The notes beneath the pieces were generated by a model that made no database searches, was not told where the DNA came from, and saw only the letters and a program-made list of their open reading frames with translations. Positions 43,572 through 52,718 of a DNA stretch of 64,000 nucleotides are shown here, piece after piece. The number at the start of each line of letters is the position of its first letter. Position 1 is the stretch's first letter. This stretch comes from Curvibacter sp. PAE-UM (lineage in GTDB: Bacteria > Pseudomonadota > Gammaproteobacteria > Burkholderiales > Burkholderiaceae_C): contig NZ_KQ483358.1 of the NCBI RefSeq assembly GCF_001432305.1, forward strand, positions 1,482,430 through 1,546,429, in the 5' to 3' direction. The translations under genes and the position numbers were made by a program.

Positions 43572-45547
43572 AAGGGGCCGAAGAGGCTCGAACTGCGATG
43601 GGTGACACGCAGCCACGCGTCCAGGGGTTGCGGATGCGAGTAGAGAAAACCTTGCATGGCGTGGCAGCCGTGGGCTGCCAGGAAGTCGGCCTGCGCGCGC
43701 GTCTCCACACCCTCGGCCACCACCTTGAGGCCCAGGTGTTGGGCCATGGAGAGGATCATCGCAACGATGGCGGTATCGCCCGGGTCATGCGGCGTGTCCT
43801 GGATGAAGCTGCGGTCGATCTTGAGTTCGTGCAGCGGCAGGCGCTTGAGGTAGGCGAGGCTGGAATAGCCGGTGCCGAAGTCGTCGATCGAGAAGCGGAT
43901 GCCGCGCGCGGCCAGCGCGTTCATGCGCGGGATGGTGTGCTCCAGATTCTCCAGCAGCAGGCCTTCGGTGACCTCGAAGACCAGCAGGTCGGCCCGGGCG
44001 CCGCTGCGATCGAGCACGGCCAGGACCTGTTCGACAAAATCAGCCTGGTGGAACTGGCGCGGGCTGACGTTGAGCGAGACCGGGATGGCGTGTCCTGCGG
44101 CCAGCAACTGTCGCTGGGTGTGGCAGGCCTGTTCCAGCACCCAGTTGCCCAGGCGCAGGATCAGGCTACTCTCTTCGGCGATGGGGATGAAACGCGATGG
44201 CGCTACCGCGCCGTGCAGCGGGTGCGTCCAGCGCAGCAGCACCTCCACCCCGACCACCGTGCCGGTCGCGTTCACCTGGGACTGCAGGTGCAGCGCCAGC
44301 TGCTCCTGGTCGATCGAGCGCGCCAGCTCGCTCTCCAGTGCCAGCTGCTCTTCGACTTCCTTCTGCATGGCCGCTTCGAAGAAGGCGATGCGGTTGCGGC
44401 CCGCGGCCTTGGCGCGGTACATGGCGGTGTCGGCGTTGCGCAGCAGGTCCTCGGTGCCCTGTGTGGCAGGCCCCAGCACGACCACGCCGATGCTGGCGCT
44501 GGCGCTGTAGGGCTGGCCGTCGAGGATGAAGGGCTGCTCGAAGGCTTCGCGCACCTTGCTCGCCACGACCCTGGCGGCGCGCGCATCGCTGTCGTGTTCC
44601 TGCGCCGGGCGGGTCGAGAGGATCACGAACTCGTCGCCGCCCAGGCGCGCCACGGTGTCCTCTTCGCGCATCAGGCCGCCCAGGCGCTGCGCCACGGCCA
44701 GCAGCAGGGCATCGCCGGCGGCGTGACCGCGCGCATCGTTGATGTTCTTGAAACGGTCCAGGTCCAGGTAGAGCAGGATGCCGCTCATCGGGCTGCGCCG
44801 GGCGATGGCCAGGGCCTGGCCCAGGCGGTCCATCAGCATGCGGCGGTTGGGCAGGCCGGTGAGTTCGTCGAAATAGGCCAGGCGGTTGAGTGCGGAGGCG
44901 GTGCGCTGCAACTCCTCGTTGACGCGCTTCAGGTCCTCCTGGCCTTGTGCCAGCGAGCGCGAGATGACCAGCTGGTGCTCGAGCGAGCGTTCGAGCTGCT
45001 GCAGCAGCACGGCGCAGGAAATGGTGATGATGGCGTTGATGAAGATGAAGTTGATCGTGATCACGATCCATTCGACGAAGGGCCTGGCCTCGAAGCCGGG
45101 TACGTGCAGATCGGTGTTGGCCAGGTAACCCACGGTCATCAGCGTGAGGGCGTTGATCCCGAGCGCCAGCAGGGCCGGACGCAGGCCCAGCAACAGTGCG
45201 GCCATGACGGGGAAGGCCATCAGGTAGATCTGGCTGACCGGTCCGATGTGCACCAGGAACCAGACACCCATCAGGTAGATCAGGGCCAGCAGGTTCGAGG
45301 CGCGGAAGCGGTAGGGCAGGCTCTTGCGGCGCCACAGGACCAGTACCCAGGCCAGGGCCGCGATGTCGATCCAGGCAATGGCCCACAGCTCGTGGCGCAA
45401 GGCCAGCCAGACGCTGGGCACGGCCGTCAGGGCTCCCAGCACGGCGATGAACATCAGGATGGTCGAGAGGATGCGGGCTCGCCAGTCGTGCAGAACTTCA
45501 GGCTCCGCCGACGTGGAGGAGAGCATGCCTCGCAGCTTCGCAAACAT
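43568..45547 (-). CDS. Membrane GGDEF-EAL (c-di-GMP) protein
   Basis: This 659-residue protein has six N-terminal transmembrane helices (MASE-like sensor, ~25-190), a short coiled coil, then GGDEF (~220-390) and EAL (~400-650) domains. The cyclase site RLGGDEFVIL is intact. The EAL site reads VGVEVLLRW (EVL), keeping the essential Glu. NVSPRQFHQ, DDFGTGYSSLAYL and KIDRSFIQ are all present, so phosphodiesterase activity is expected and bifunctionality possible. ATG at 45547 starts just before the first helices. It is translationally coupled to the ChaC-like gene. Confidence 0.92.
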   Translation of the reverse strand: MFAKLRGMLSSTSAEPEVLHDWRARILSTILMFIAVLGALTAVPSVWLALRHELWAIAWIDIAALAWVLVLWRRKSLPYRFRASNLLALIYLMGVWFLVHIGPVSQIYLMAFPVMAALLLGLRPALLALGINALTLMTVGYLANTDLHVPGFEARPFVEWIVITINFIFINAIITISCAVLLQQLERSLEHQLVISRSLAQGQEDLKRVNEELQRTASALNRLAYFDELTGLPNRRMLMDRLGQALAIARRSPMSGILLYLDLDRFKNINDARGHAAGDALLLAVAQRLGGLMREEDTVARLGGDEFVILSTRPAQEHDSDARAARVVASKVREAFEQPFILDGQPYSASASIGVVVLGPATQGTEDLLRNADTAMYRAKAAGRNRIAFFEAAMQKEVEEQLALESELARSIDQEQLALHLQSQVNATGTVVGVEVLLRWTHPLHGAVAPSRFIPIAEESSLILRLGNWVLEQACHTQRQLLAAGHAIPVSLNVSPRQFHQADFVEQVLAVLDRSGARADLLVFEVTEGLLLENLEHTIPRMNALAARGIRFSIDDFGTGYSSLAYLKRLPLHELKIDRSFIQDTPHDPGDTAIVAMILSMAQHLGLKVVAEGVETRAQADFLAAHGCHAMQGFLYSHPQPLDAWLRVTHRSSSLFGPL

Positions 45548-45712
45548 TCTCAAGGTGCGGGACCTCGTTGGGGATGGTTCACGTCGATGCGGACCGACCG
45601 GCCCGCATGACTGCATCCTAGCGTGTGTCGGTACTGGCGGGCTGACGCCAGGCCGGATGTTTCGTGACTTGTCCCGGAAAAGTCACGCCTTGCGCACCCG
45701 GCAGCGCCAGCC

Positions 45713-46099
45713 TCAGGCGTCGCGCTGGATCAACTCGATCTTGTAGCCGTCGGGATCGGTGATGAAGGCGATCAGCGTGTTGCCGCCCTGGACCGGGCCA
45801 GGTTCGCGCGTGATGTTGCCGCCCTTGGCACGGATATGCTCGCAGGTGGCGTAGATATCCTCCACGCCCAAAGCGACGTGGCCGTAGGCCCCGCCCATGT
45901 CGTAGGTGTCGACGCCGTAGTTGTAGGTCAGCTCGAGCTCGGCCTGATCGGGGTTGCTGGCGTAGCCGACGAAGGCCAGTGTGTACTTCTGCTCGGGACG
46001 GTCGGTGGTGCGCAGCAGTTGCATGCCCATGACACGGGTGTAGAAGTCGATGGAGCGCTGCATGTCGCCAACGCGCAGCATGGTGTGCAGGAATCTCAT
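45713..46099 (-). CDS. gloA: Lactoylglutathione lyase (glyoxalase I)
   Basis: GloA isomerises the methylglyoxal-glutathione hemithioacetal. The 128-residue Ni/Co-type enzyme starts [21 protein letters not shown] (metal His-5) and contains [20 protein letters not shown] with the Glu ligand, [11 protein letters not shown] with the His ligand, and [11 protein letters not shown] with the last Glu. Length is the minimal bacterial form. A perfect hairpin without a T-run, CGTGACTT/AAGTCACG (45663-45687), follows the stop and may end its transcript. Confidence 0.96.
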   Translation of the reverse strand: MRFLHTMLRVGDMQRSIDFYTRVMGMQLLRTTDRPEQKYTLAFVGYASNPDQAELELTYNYGVDTYDMGGAYGHVALGVEDIYATCEHIRAKGGNITREPGPVQGGNTLIAFITDPDGYKIELIQRDA

Positions 46100-46204
46100 G
46101 GCAGTGGTGTAGCGGGGTTGAAACGGCTTTGAGCATACCGCTTCCCCGATCCAGCTGTGCCGCTGGGGAATAATCAGCGGCTGGACACCTCAGCGGGAAT
46201 CTTC

Positions 46205-46588
46205 ATGGCCACTTTCACCCAAGTCATCCTCTATACCGACACCGACGGCCGCGCCCGTTTCCGCGAGGAGCAGCTGCCACTGGCACAAGGCACGCCGCAA
46301 TCCATGCTGTCCGAGGTGTTTGCCTCGGGCGGTTATCAGCTGCGCCACAGCCCGGTGGGTTTCCGCAGCAGCTTTCACTGCACCGGGGCGCCGCAGTGGT
46401 GTTTCATCCTGCAGGGACAGATGGAAATCGGTTTGCAGGGCGGGGTGTCGCGTGTGTTCGGCCCGGGGCAGCACTTCTACTCGGCCGATCTGCTGCCCGA
46501 AGGCGCCCTCTTCGATCCGGCCGTGCACGGCCACTGGAGCCGCCAGGTCGGCCCGGACCCGCTGATCACCCTGTTCGTGCGCGGCTGA
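46205..46588 (+). CDS. Cupin-like small protein, unknown function
   Basis: The 127-residue protein appears to be a single beta-barrel cupin: GFRSSFHCTGAPQWCFILQG and MEIGLQGGVSRVFGPGQHFY resemble the two cupin motifs, though metal ligands are partly replaced. No enzymatic role can be assigned. ATG at 46205 begins MATFTQVILYTD and lies behind an AATAAT box (46169-46174). It converges on the RhlE gene through a shared terminator region. Confidence 0.7.
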   Translation: MATFTQVILYTDTDGRARFREEQLPLAQGTPQSMLSEVFASGGYQLRHSPVGFRSSFHCTGAPQWCFILQGQMEIGLQGGVSRVFGPGQHFYSADLLPEGALFDPAVHGHWSRQVGPDPLITLFVRG

Positions 46589-46593
46589 GGCCC

Positions 46594-46624
46594 AAGAAAA
46601 AAGGCCTGCACGAGGCAGGCCTTT
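46594..46624 (-). terminator. Intrinsic terminator between cupin and RhlE genes
   Basis: GGCCTGC (46603-46609) and GCAGGCC (46615-46621) form a perfect stem around ACGAG, extended by A/T pairs. On the minus strand it is followed by a run of six Ts, so it chiefly ends the helicase transcript; on the plus strand it ends in TTT and may work for the cupin gene. Confidence 0.88.
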
Positions 46625-46646
46625 GTCAGGGACGGGACACGCCTGC

Positions 46647-48323
46647 TCAATGGCTGATGCGGCCGTAGTTGGTGCGCAGCGGATCGACGCCACCGGGGAC
46701 CCTGTCGCCACCACCACCGCCCTGGCCACCGCCAGAACGGCCGCGTCCACCACCACCGCCGCCGCCACCACCACGGCGGCGACCGCCCTGGCTCAGGGCA
46801 TCGGTACCGGTGCGCAGCGGATCGGGCTGGCCGCCGTTGCCGCCGCCCTGGCCCTGACCCCGAGGGCCGTTGTTGCCACGGCGCGGCTCGTTGTTGCGGC
46901 CCTGACCGCCTTGACCTTGGCCCTGACCCTGGGCACGTTGGCCCTGGGGTTTGGCCTGGCCGCGCGGCTGACTCTGACCACCACCGGCGCGCTGGCCCTG
47001 ACCCTGGCCGCCGCTCCTGCTGCGGTCCCCCTGGCCGGCCTTGTTGTCACGCACGCGCTGCAGCATTTCCGTACGCGCAGCCTTGGCCGCAGCGGCCATG
47101 ACTTCGCGGCTCGGCGGCTTGCCGGCGCCGCCCCAGATGGTCTGGCGGCCCATGGCGATGGGTTCGGCGCGCTCGCCCGGCTCGGGGGCAAAACCCTCGA
47201 CGACCCGCACTTCAATCTTCTGCTTGGTGAAGCGCTCGATGTCGGCCATGAAGCCTTCTTCGTCCAGACAGACCAGGTTGATGGCGGCGCCATCAGAGCC
47301 GGCACGGCCGGTACGGCCGATGCGGTGCACATAGTCTTCGCTGACGTTGGGGATCTCGTAGTTCACCACGTGCGGCAGCTCGTCGATGTCGATGCCGCGC
47401 GCGGCGATGTCGGTGGCCACCAGGGCGCGGACGTCGCCGCTCTTGAAGCCGGCCAGCGCCTGGGTGCGGGCACCCTGGCTCTTGTTGCCGTGCAGGGCCA
47501 TGGCGGTGATGCCGTTCTTTTCCAGGTATTCGGCCACGTTGTTGGCGCCGAACTTGGTGCGCACGAACACCAGCACCTGGCTCCAGTTGTGCTCCTGGAT
47601 GATGTGGGCCAGCAGGGCTTTCTTCTTGCCGCGGCCCACCGGGTGGATGACCTGGGTGATGCGCTGCACCGTGGTGTTGCGCGGCGTGACCTGCACGCTC
47701 TGCGGGTTCTTGAGCAGGCCGTTGGCCAGCTCGCGGATCTCGTCGCTGAAGGTGGCCGAGAACAGCAGGCTCTGCTTGTCCTTGGGCACCAGGGCCAGCA
47801 CCTTCTTCACGTCGTGGATGAAGCCCATGTCCAGCATGCGGTCGGCTTCGTCCAGCACCAGGGTCTGCACGGTGGACAGGTCCAGGAAACCCTGCTGCTG
47901 CAGGTCGAGCAGGCGGCCCGGGGTGGCCACCAGGATGTCGACGCCCTTTTTCAGGCGGCTGATCTGCGGGTTCATGCCGACACCGCCGAAGACGACGGTG
48001 GAGGTCAGTTGCAGGTACTTGCCGTAGGTCTGGACCGATTCCTCGACCTGGGCGGCCAGCTCGCGCGTGGGGGTGAGCACCAGGGCGCGGATGCCGGTGC
48101 CGCCCCATTTGTTCTGCGCGCTGCGGCTCATGGTGAGGCGGTGCAGCAGGGGCAGGGTGAAGGCGGCGGTCTTGCCGGTGCCGGTCTGGGCGCCGCCAAG
48201 CAGGTCGTGGCCCTCGAGCACCAGCGGAATCGCCTGGGCCTGGATGGCCGTGGGGGTCTCATAGCCCTGCTCGCGCACAGCCTTCAGGATGGCCGGAGCC
48301 AATTTCAGATCTTCAAAGTTCAT
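46647..48323 (-). CDS. rhlE: DEAD-box RNA helicase RhlE with RGG-type tail
   Basis: The 558-residue helicase starts [20 protein letters not shown], the classic RhlE start. It has [34 protein letters not shown] and HRIGRTGR. The last ~150 residues are extraordinarily Gly/Arg/Gln-rich (repeated GQGQ, RGG and GGGG runs), forming a low-complexity RNA-binding tail that may drive condensate formation. ATG at 48323 is preferred over the ATG five codons upstream. The long leader upstream suggests post-transcriptional control such as cold-shock regulation. Confidence 0.93.
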   Translation of the reverse strand: MNFEDLKLAPAILKAVREQGYETPTAIQAQAIPLVLEGHDLLGGAQTGTGKTAAFTLPLLHRLTMSRSAQNKWGGTGIRALVLTPTRELAAQVEESVQTYGKYLQLTSTVVFGGVGMNPQISRLKKGVDILVATPGRLLDLQQQGFLDLSTVQTLVLDEADRMLDMGFIHDVKKVLALVPKDKQSLLFSATFSDEIRELANGLLKNPQSVQVTPRNTTVQRITQVIHPVGRGKKKALLAHIIQEHNWSQVLVFVRTKFGANNVAEYLEKNGITAMALHGNKSQGARTQALAGFKSGDVRALVATDIAARGIDIDELPHVVNYEIPNVSEDYVHRIGRTGRAGSDGAAINLVCLDEEGFMADIERFTKQKIEVRVVEGFAPEPGERAEPIAMGRQTIWGGAGKPPSREVMAAAAKAARTEMLQRVRDNKAGQGDRSRSGGQGQGQRAGGGQSQPRGQAKPQGQRAQGQGQGQGGQGRNNEPRRGNNGPRGQGQGGGNGGQPDPLRTGTDALSQGGRRRGGGGGGGGGRGRSGGGQGGGGGDRVPGGVDPLRTNYGRISH

Positions 48324-48674
48324 GTAGATGGCGCCCATCCGGGCGCTGGGATATCGGCCAGTACAGGTACCTGGGGTACCTGGCCAGTCAAAGGCAGATA
48401 GGGTTCAAGGGTGGGACCGTCGGTCCGCGGGACGCGGTGACAAAGCCCCCAGCAGTGTGCTGATGTTGCGCGCAACTGAACGGCAACGGACATCATTGTC
48501 GCATGCTTCGGCGGATGGCGCTTGCCAAGCGACGTTATTTGACGGAAATTGTTCCTTCTCGCCATTTTTGTCATACCCGTAACAAAATGTTGTCAGGGCG
48601 TGGGCGCTGTCATGTCCTCGGTGGAAAATGTAACAAGCACCGGACCCGAGCCCGGGCAATGATCAATTGAATCC
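48324..48674. promoter_or_regulatory. Divergent leader region of rhlE and DUF1631 gene
   Basis: This 351-bp gap contains no convincing gene. Near the rhlE side is a perfect 8-bp inverted repeat, CAGGTACC-TGG-GGTACCTG (48364-48382), inside the predicted rhlE leader. The middle is unremarkable. An AT-rich zone at 48531-48600 with TTGACG (48539-48544) and TTGTTC-N17-CATACC (48549-48577) is the most likely promoter of the plus-strand gene, leaving a ~90-base leader. No Shine-Dalgarno is evident before the ATG at 48675. Confidence 0.4.
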
Positions 48675-50960
48675 ATGAAAAAGTTTCGCATGCGGCGCCT
48701 GGGCGTGTCGGATGATCCGACCCTCGAGAAGCCGTCCCTGCACGATTGCATCGAGGCGGTGCTGGAGCAGTCCGGCCCGCTGATCGACGACGTGATCAAG
48801 GGCCTGGACCTGGCCATGCAGCAGGTGGGCGGCAAGGTCTCCAAGGTCAACGAGCGCGGCCTGAGCCTGCCCATCGTCGAGGAATTGCGCCGCCAGGCCG
48901 AGGCCGTGCGCGCCACCTTCGGCGTGCAGCTGCGCCTGGCGATCTACCGCAGCGGCAGCCATGCCAGCGACCCGGAGGCGCTGGTGCGCTTCGAGGACAT
49001 CCAGCTGCTCGACGAGGGCCAGCTCGACGCCAACATCGAGTTCGCCATGGCGCAGCAGGAGATCCAGATGGCGGTGGACGAGGTGATGCCGCCGCTCAAT
49101 GCCCTGATCAGCAGCCTGATGGGCTGGATGTCGGTGCAGGCCCACCTCAACCCCCTGCGCCCCGAGACCTTTGCGCGTGCCCTGCGCGAGACCCTGCTGC
49201 AGCACGTGCCCAGCGAGCAGGCGCGCACCGCGCTGATCACCCCGGCCGCCGGCATCCTGGGCCACAGCCTGCGCACGCTCTACAAGGAACTGGGCGACTG
49301 GCTGCGTTCGCAAGGGATCGAGCCGGTGGTGCCGCTGCTGACCTCCGCCGCGCCGGCGCCGGGCGGCACGCCGGTCGAGCACCCGGTCACCCGCACCATG
49401 CTGACGCTGGACAAGCTGCGTCGCCTGTTGACTGCAGAGATCGATCTCAGCGGCGGGGCCAACCGGAGAACGGATTTCCTGCACACGGTGCCGGCCTCCA
49501 TGGTGGCGCTGGAAGACCTGCGCATGGTCGAGCCCATGATCAAGCGCCTGAGTGAACGCGCCCTCACGGAGGCCAAGGCCGCGGCCAAGGGACCTGGCAA
49601 GAACATGAATCGTGAGCTGGGCCAGCAACTGGGCGAGGAGGTGGTGCGTCTCATGCTGGAGAACCTGGGCAAGGATCAGCGCCTGTTGCCACCGGTGCGG
49701 GCCCAGGTCAAGGAGCTGGAGCCTCTGCTGTTGCGCCTGGCCCAGGCTGACCCGCGCTTTTTTAGCGAGCGCAAGCACCCGGCGCGCCAGTTCCTGGACC
49801 GCATCACGCACCAGAGCCTGGGTTACAAGACCGAGAACGACGAGCGTTTCCAGCGCTTTCTCAAGATGGTGTCATCGTCGGTGCTCGAACTGCTGGGCAG
49901 CGACGGTGAACCCGAGTCCTTTGCCCGGGCGCTGACCATGCTGGATGCCCAGTGGTCGCGAGTGGACCTGGCGCTGCGGGCCAAACAGGAAGATGCGGCG
50001 CGTGCCCTGATGCACGCCGAGCAGCGCAACATGCTGGCCCAGCGGCTTTCGGCAGACTTTCAGGAACGCCTGCGCGAGAAGAAGGTCCCGGATTTCGTGG
50101 CGGCCTTCCTGTGCGGCCCCTGGGCCCAGGTGGTGGCCGAATCGCAGCTGCGCAACGCCGACGGCACGACCGACGCCCAGGGCTACCTGGACCTGGTGGA
50201 TGACCTGATCTGGAGCGTGCAGGTCAAGCTGGCGCGACGCAACCGGGACCGCCTGGTGCAGCTGGTGCCCAATCTGCTGGTCAAGCTGCGCCATGGCTTG
50301 CTGCTCATCGAATACCCGCCGGAGCGCATCCCGCGTTTCCTGGACCAGCTGATCGCCCTGCACGAGAAAGCCTTCGAGCCGCCCAAGGTCCTGCCGGCCC
50401 CGACGCCCACGCCGGCCCAAGCGGCCCGGCCCATGGTGCTGCCCGAGGAGCTGGGCGGTCCGGTCGAAGGCCTGGAAGTGACCGAGCTGGACGGATTTCC
50501 CGACGAGCTGCCCCAGGAGTTTTCCCAGGAGACCGGGGAGGAAAGTACCGGTTTCGGCGTGATCGAGGCGGCCGATGCCGACCAGATCTGGATGGCTGGC
50601 CACGAGGCCGACGAGGCCGGTTACCTGCCCGAGGGCGATGTCATGCCGGATGCGGCGCCGGCCGGCGCACCGGTGTCCGGCGCCTGGAACGCAGCCGATC
50701 TGGCCATCGGCTGCTGGGTCGAGTTGCAGCTCAAGGGCGAGTGGGTGCGCGCCCAGCTGACCTGGGCCAGCCCGCACGGCACCCTCTTCATGTTCATCTC
50801 GGGCAAGGGGCTGGCCCACTCCATGTCGCGTCGCACCATGGAGCAGCTGCGCACGCGCGGCCTGATGCGCATCGTGTCCGAGCGCCACATGGTGGACAAC
50901 GCGCTGGACGCCGTGGCCCAGACGGCCCTGCTCAACGCCCGCAACCAGTCCAAAACCTGA
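48675..50960 (+). CDS. DUF1631 domain protein (paralogue 1)
   Basis: The 761-residue, mostly helical cytoplasmic protein is of unknown function. It contains the DUF1631 hallmarks DVIKGLDLAMQQ near residue 38, LLPPVRAQVKELEPLLLRLA near 340 and FFSERKHPARQFLDRITHQS just after. The C-terminal ~80 residues (GCWVELQLKGEWVRAQLTW, FMFISGKGLAHSMSRRTMEQ) look PilZ-like, suggesting a c-di-GMP-related or degenerate PilZ fold. A Pro/acidic linker (~560-650) joins the two. A paralogue follows ettA at 52719, making a duplicated pair around ettA. Confidence 0.85.
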   Translation: MKKFRMRRLGVSDDPTLEKPSLHDCIEAVLEQSGPLIDDVIKGLDLAMQQVGGKVSKVNERGLSLPIVEELRRQAEAVRATFGVQLRLAIYRSGSHASDPEALVRFEDIQLLDEGQLDANIEFAMAQQEIQMAVDEVMPPLNALISSLMGWMSVQAHLNPLRPETFARALRETLLQHVPSEQARTALITPAAGILGHSLRTLYKELGDWLRSQGIEPVVPLLTSAAPAPGGTPVEHPVTRTMLTLDKLRRLLTAEIDLSGGANRRTDFLHTVPASMVALEDLRMVEPMIKRLSERALTEAKAAAKGPGKNMNRELGQQLGEEVVRLMLENLGKDQRLLPPVRAQVKELEPLLLRLAQADPRFFSERKHPARQFLDRITHQSLGYKTENDERFQRFLKMVSSSVLELLGSDGEPESFARALTMLDAQWSRVDLALRAKQEDAARALMHAEQRNMLAQRLSADFQERLREKKVPDFVAAFLCGPWAQVVAESQLRNADGTTDAQGYLDLVDDLIWSVQVKLARRNRDRLVQLVPNLLVKLRHGLLLIEYPPERIPRFLDQLIALHEKAFEPPKVLPAPTPTPAQAARPMVLPEELGGPVEGLEVTELDGFPDELPQEFSQETGEESTGFGVIEAADADQIWMAGHEADEAGYLPEGDVMPDAAPAGAPVSGAWNAADLAIGCWVELQLKGEWVRAQLTWASPHGTLFMFISGKGLAHSMSRRTMEQLRTRGLMRIVSERHMVDNALDAVAQTALLNARNQSKT

Positions 50961-51015
50961 AGGAGCCCGGCAGGCGGGGATAATGCGGGTTTTACCCCCG
51001 CAGAATCCACCGTCC

Positions 51016-52677
51016 ATGGCCCAATACGTCTTTTCCATGAACCGCCTCGGCAAGATCGTGCCGCCGAAGCGTTACATCCTCAAGGACATCTCCCTGTCCT
51101 TCTTCCCCGGTGCCAAGATCGGCGTGCTCGGTCTCAACGGCTCGGGCAAGTCCACGCTGCTCAAGATCATGGCCGGCGTCGACAAGGAGTTCGAGGGCGA
51201 AGCCATCCCCATGGCTGGCCTGAAGATCGGTTACCTGCCGCAGGAACCGCAGCTCGACCCCAATGAAACCGTGCGCCAGGCCGTCGAAGGCGGCATGGGC
51301 GAATCCAAGGCCGCGCAGGCGCGCCTGGAAGAGGTGTACGCGGCCTATGCCGACGAGAACGCCGATTTCGACGCCCTGGCGGCCGAGCAGGCCAAGCTCG
51401 AAGCCATCATCGCCACCGCCGGCGATGGCGGTGAGCACCAGTTGGAGATTGCCGCCGACGCACTGCGCCTGCCGCCCTGGGACGCCGTCATCGGCCAGCT
51501 CTCCGGTGGCGAAAAGCGCCGTGTGGCCCTGTGCCGCCTGCTGCTCTCCAAGCCCGACATGCTGCTGCTGGACGAACCCACCAACCACCTGGACGCCGAA
51601 TCGGTGGACTGGCTGGAGCAGTTCCTGCAGCGTTACTCCGGCACCGTGGTGGCCATCACCCACGACCGCTACTTCCTGGACAACGCGGCCGAATGGATCC
51701 TGGAAATGGACCGGGGCTCGGGCATCCCCTACAAGGGCAACTACAGCGAATGGCTGCAGCAGAAGCAGGCCCGCCTGGAGCAGGAGCAGAAGGGCGAAGA
51801 GTCCCGCGCCAAGGCGCTGAAGAAAGAGCTGGAATGGTCGCGCCAGAACCCGAAGGCGCGCCAGGCCAAGAGCAAGGCCCGTCTGGCCCGCTTCGAGGAG
51901 CTGTCCGATTTTGAATACCAGAAGCGCAACGAGACCAATGAAATCTTCATCCCGGTGGCCGATCGCCTGGGCAATGAAGTCATCGAGTTCGTCAACGTGA
52001 CCAAGTCCTTTGGCGATCGCGTGCTGATCGACAACCTCAGCTTCAAGGTGCCGGCCGGCGCCATTGTCGGCATCATCGGCCCCAACGGTGCCGGTAAGTC
52101 GACCTTGTTCAAGCTGATTGCCGGCAAGGAAAAGCCGGACAGCGGTGAGGTCAAAATTGGCTCGACCGTGAAGATGGCTTTTGTCGACCAGCACCGGGAC
52201 GAACTGTCCAACGAAAAAACCGTGTGGGAAGACGTCTCGGGTGGCCTGGACATCCTGAACGTGGGCAAGTTCCAGATGGCCAGCCGCGCCTATTGCGGAC
52301 GCTTCAACTTCAACGGCGGCGACCAGCAGAAACGCGTGGGCACGCTGTCGGGTGGCGAGCGCGGGCGCCTGCACCTGGCCAAGACCCTGATCGCCGGTGG
52401 CAACGTGCTGATGCTGGACGAACCCTCCAACGACCTGGACGTGGAAACCCTGCGCGCGCTGGAAGACGCGCTGCTGGAATTCGCCGGCTCGATCCTGGTC
52501 ATCAGCCACGACCGCTGGTTCCTGGACCGCATCGCCACCCACATCCTGGCGGCCGAAGGCGACAGCCAGTGGACCTTCTTCGACGGCAACTACCAGGAGT
52601 ACGAAGCCGACAAGAAGAAACGTCTGGGTGAAGAAGGCGCCAAACCGCATCGCGTGCGCTTCAAGGCCCTCAAATAG
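51016..52677 (+). CDS. ettA: Energy-dependent translational throttle protein EttA
   Basis: This 553-residue ABC-F ATPase binds the ribosomal E site and gates the first elongation steps according to ATP/ADP ratio. It has two ABC domains: Walker A GLNGSGKST and GPNGAGKST, signatures LSGGEKRRVALCR and LSGGERGRLHLAK. Walker B reads LLLDEPTNHLDAE and LMLDEPSNDLDVE; both catalytic Glu residues are intact. The P-site tRNA-interaction linker (RAKALKKELEWSRQNPKARQ) lies between them. ATG at 51016 begins MAQYVFSMNRLGK, and a GATAAT -10 (50979-50984) sits upstream with a GCGGG...CCCGC hairpin in the leader. Confidence 0.97.
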   Translation: MAQYVFSMNRLGKIVPPKRYILKDISLSFFPGAKIGVLGLNGSGKSTLLKIMAGVDKEFEGEAIPMAGLKIGYLPQEPQLDPNETVRQAVEGGMGESKAAQARLEEVYAAYADENADFDALAAEQAKLEAIIATAGDGGEHQLEIAADALRLPPWDAVIGQLSGGEKRRVALCRLLLSKPDMLLLDEPTNHLDAESVDWLEQFLQRYSGTVVAITHDRYFLDNAAEWILEMDRGSGIPYKGNYSEWLQQKQARLEQEQKGEESRAKALKKELEWSRQNPKARQAKSKARLARFEELSDFEYQKRNETNEIFIPVADRLGNEVIEFVNVTKSFGDRVLIDNLSFKVPAGAIVGIIGPNGAGKSTLFKLIAGKEKPDSGEVKIGSTVKMAFVDQHRDELSNEKTVWEDVSGGLDILNVGKFQMASRAYCGRFNFNGGDQQKRVGTLSGGERGRLHLAKTLIAGGNVLMLDEPSNDLDVETLRALEDALLEFAGSILVISHDRWFLDRIATHILAAEGDSQWTFFDGNYQEYEADKKKRLGEEGAKPHRVRFKALK

Positions 52678-52718
52678 GGTACAAAGCGGGCATCGTCCAT
52701 CTGGCAGGAACCGCACAC

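Noticed and set aside
45663-45687. Perfect hairpin CGTGACTT/AAGTCACG downstream of gloA
   Set aside because: No T-run follows on either strand, so I did not list it as a terminator, though it could still process the gloA transcript.
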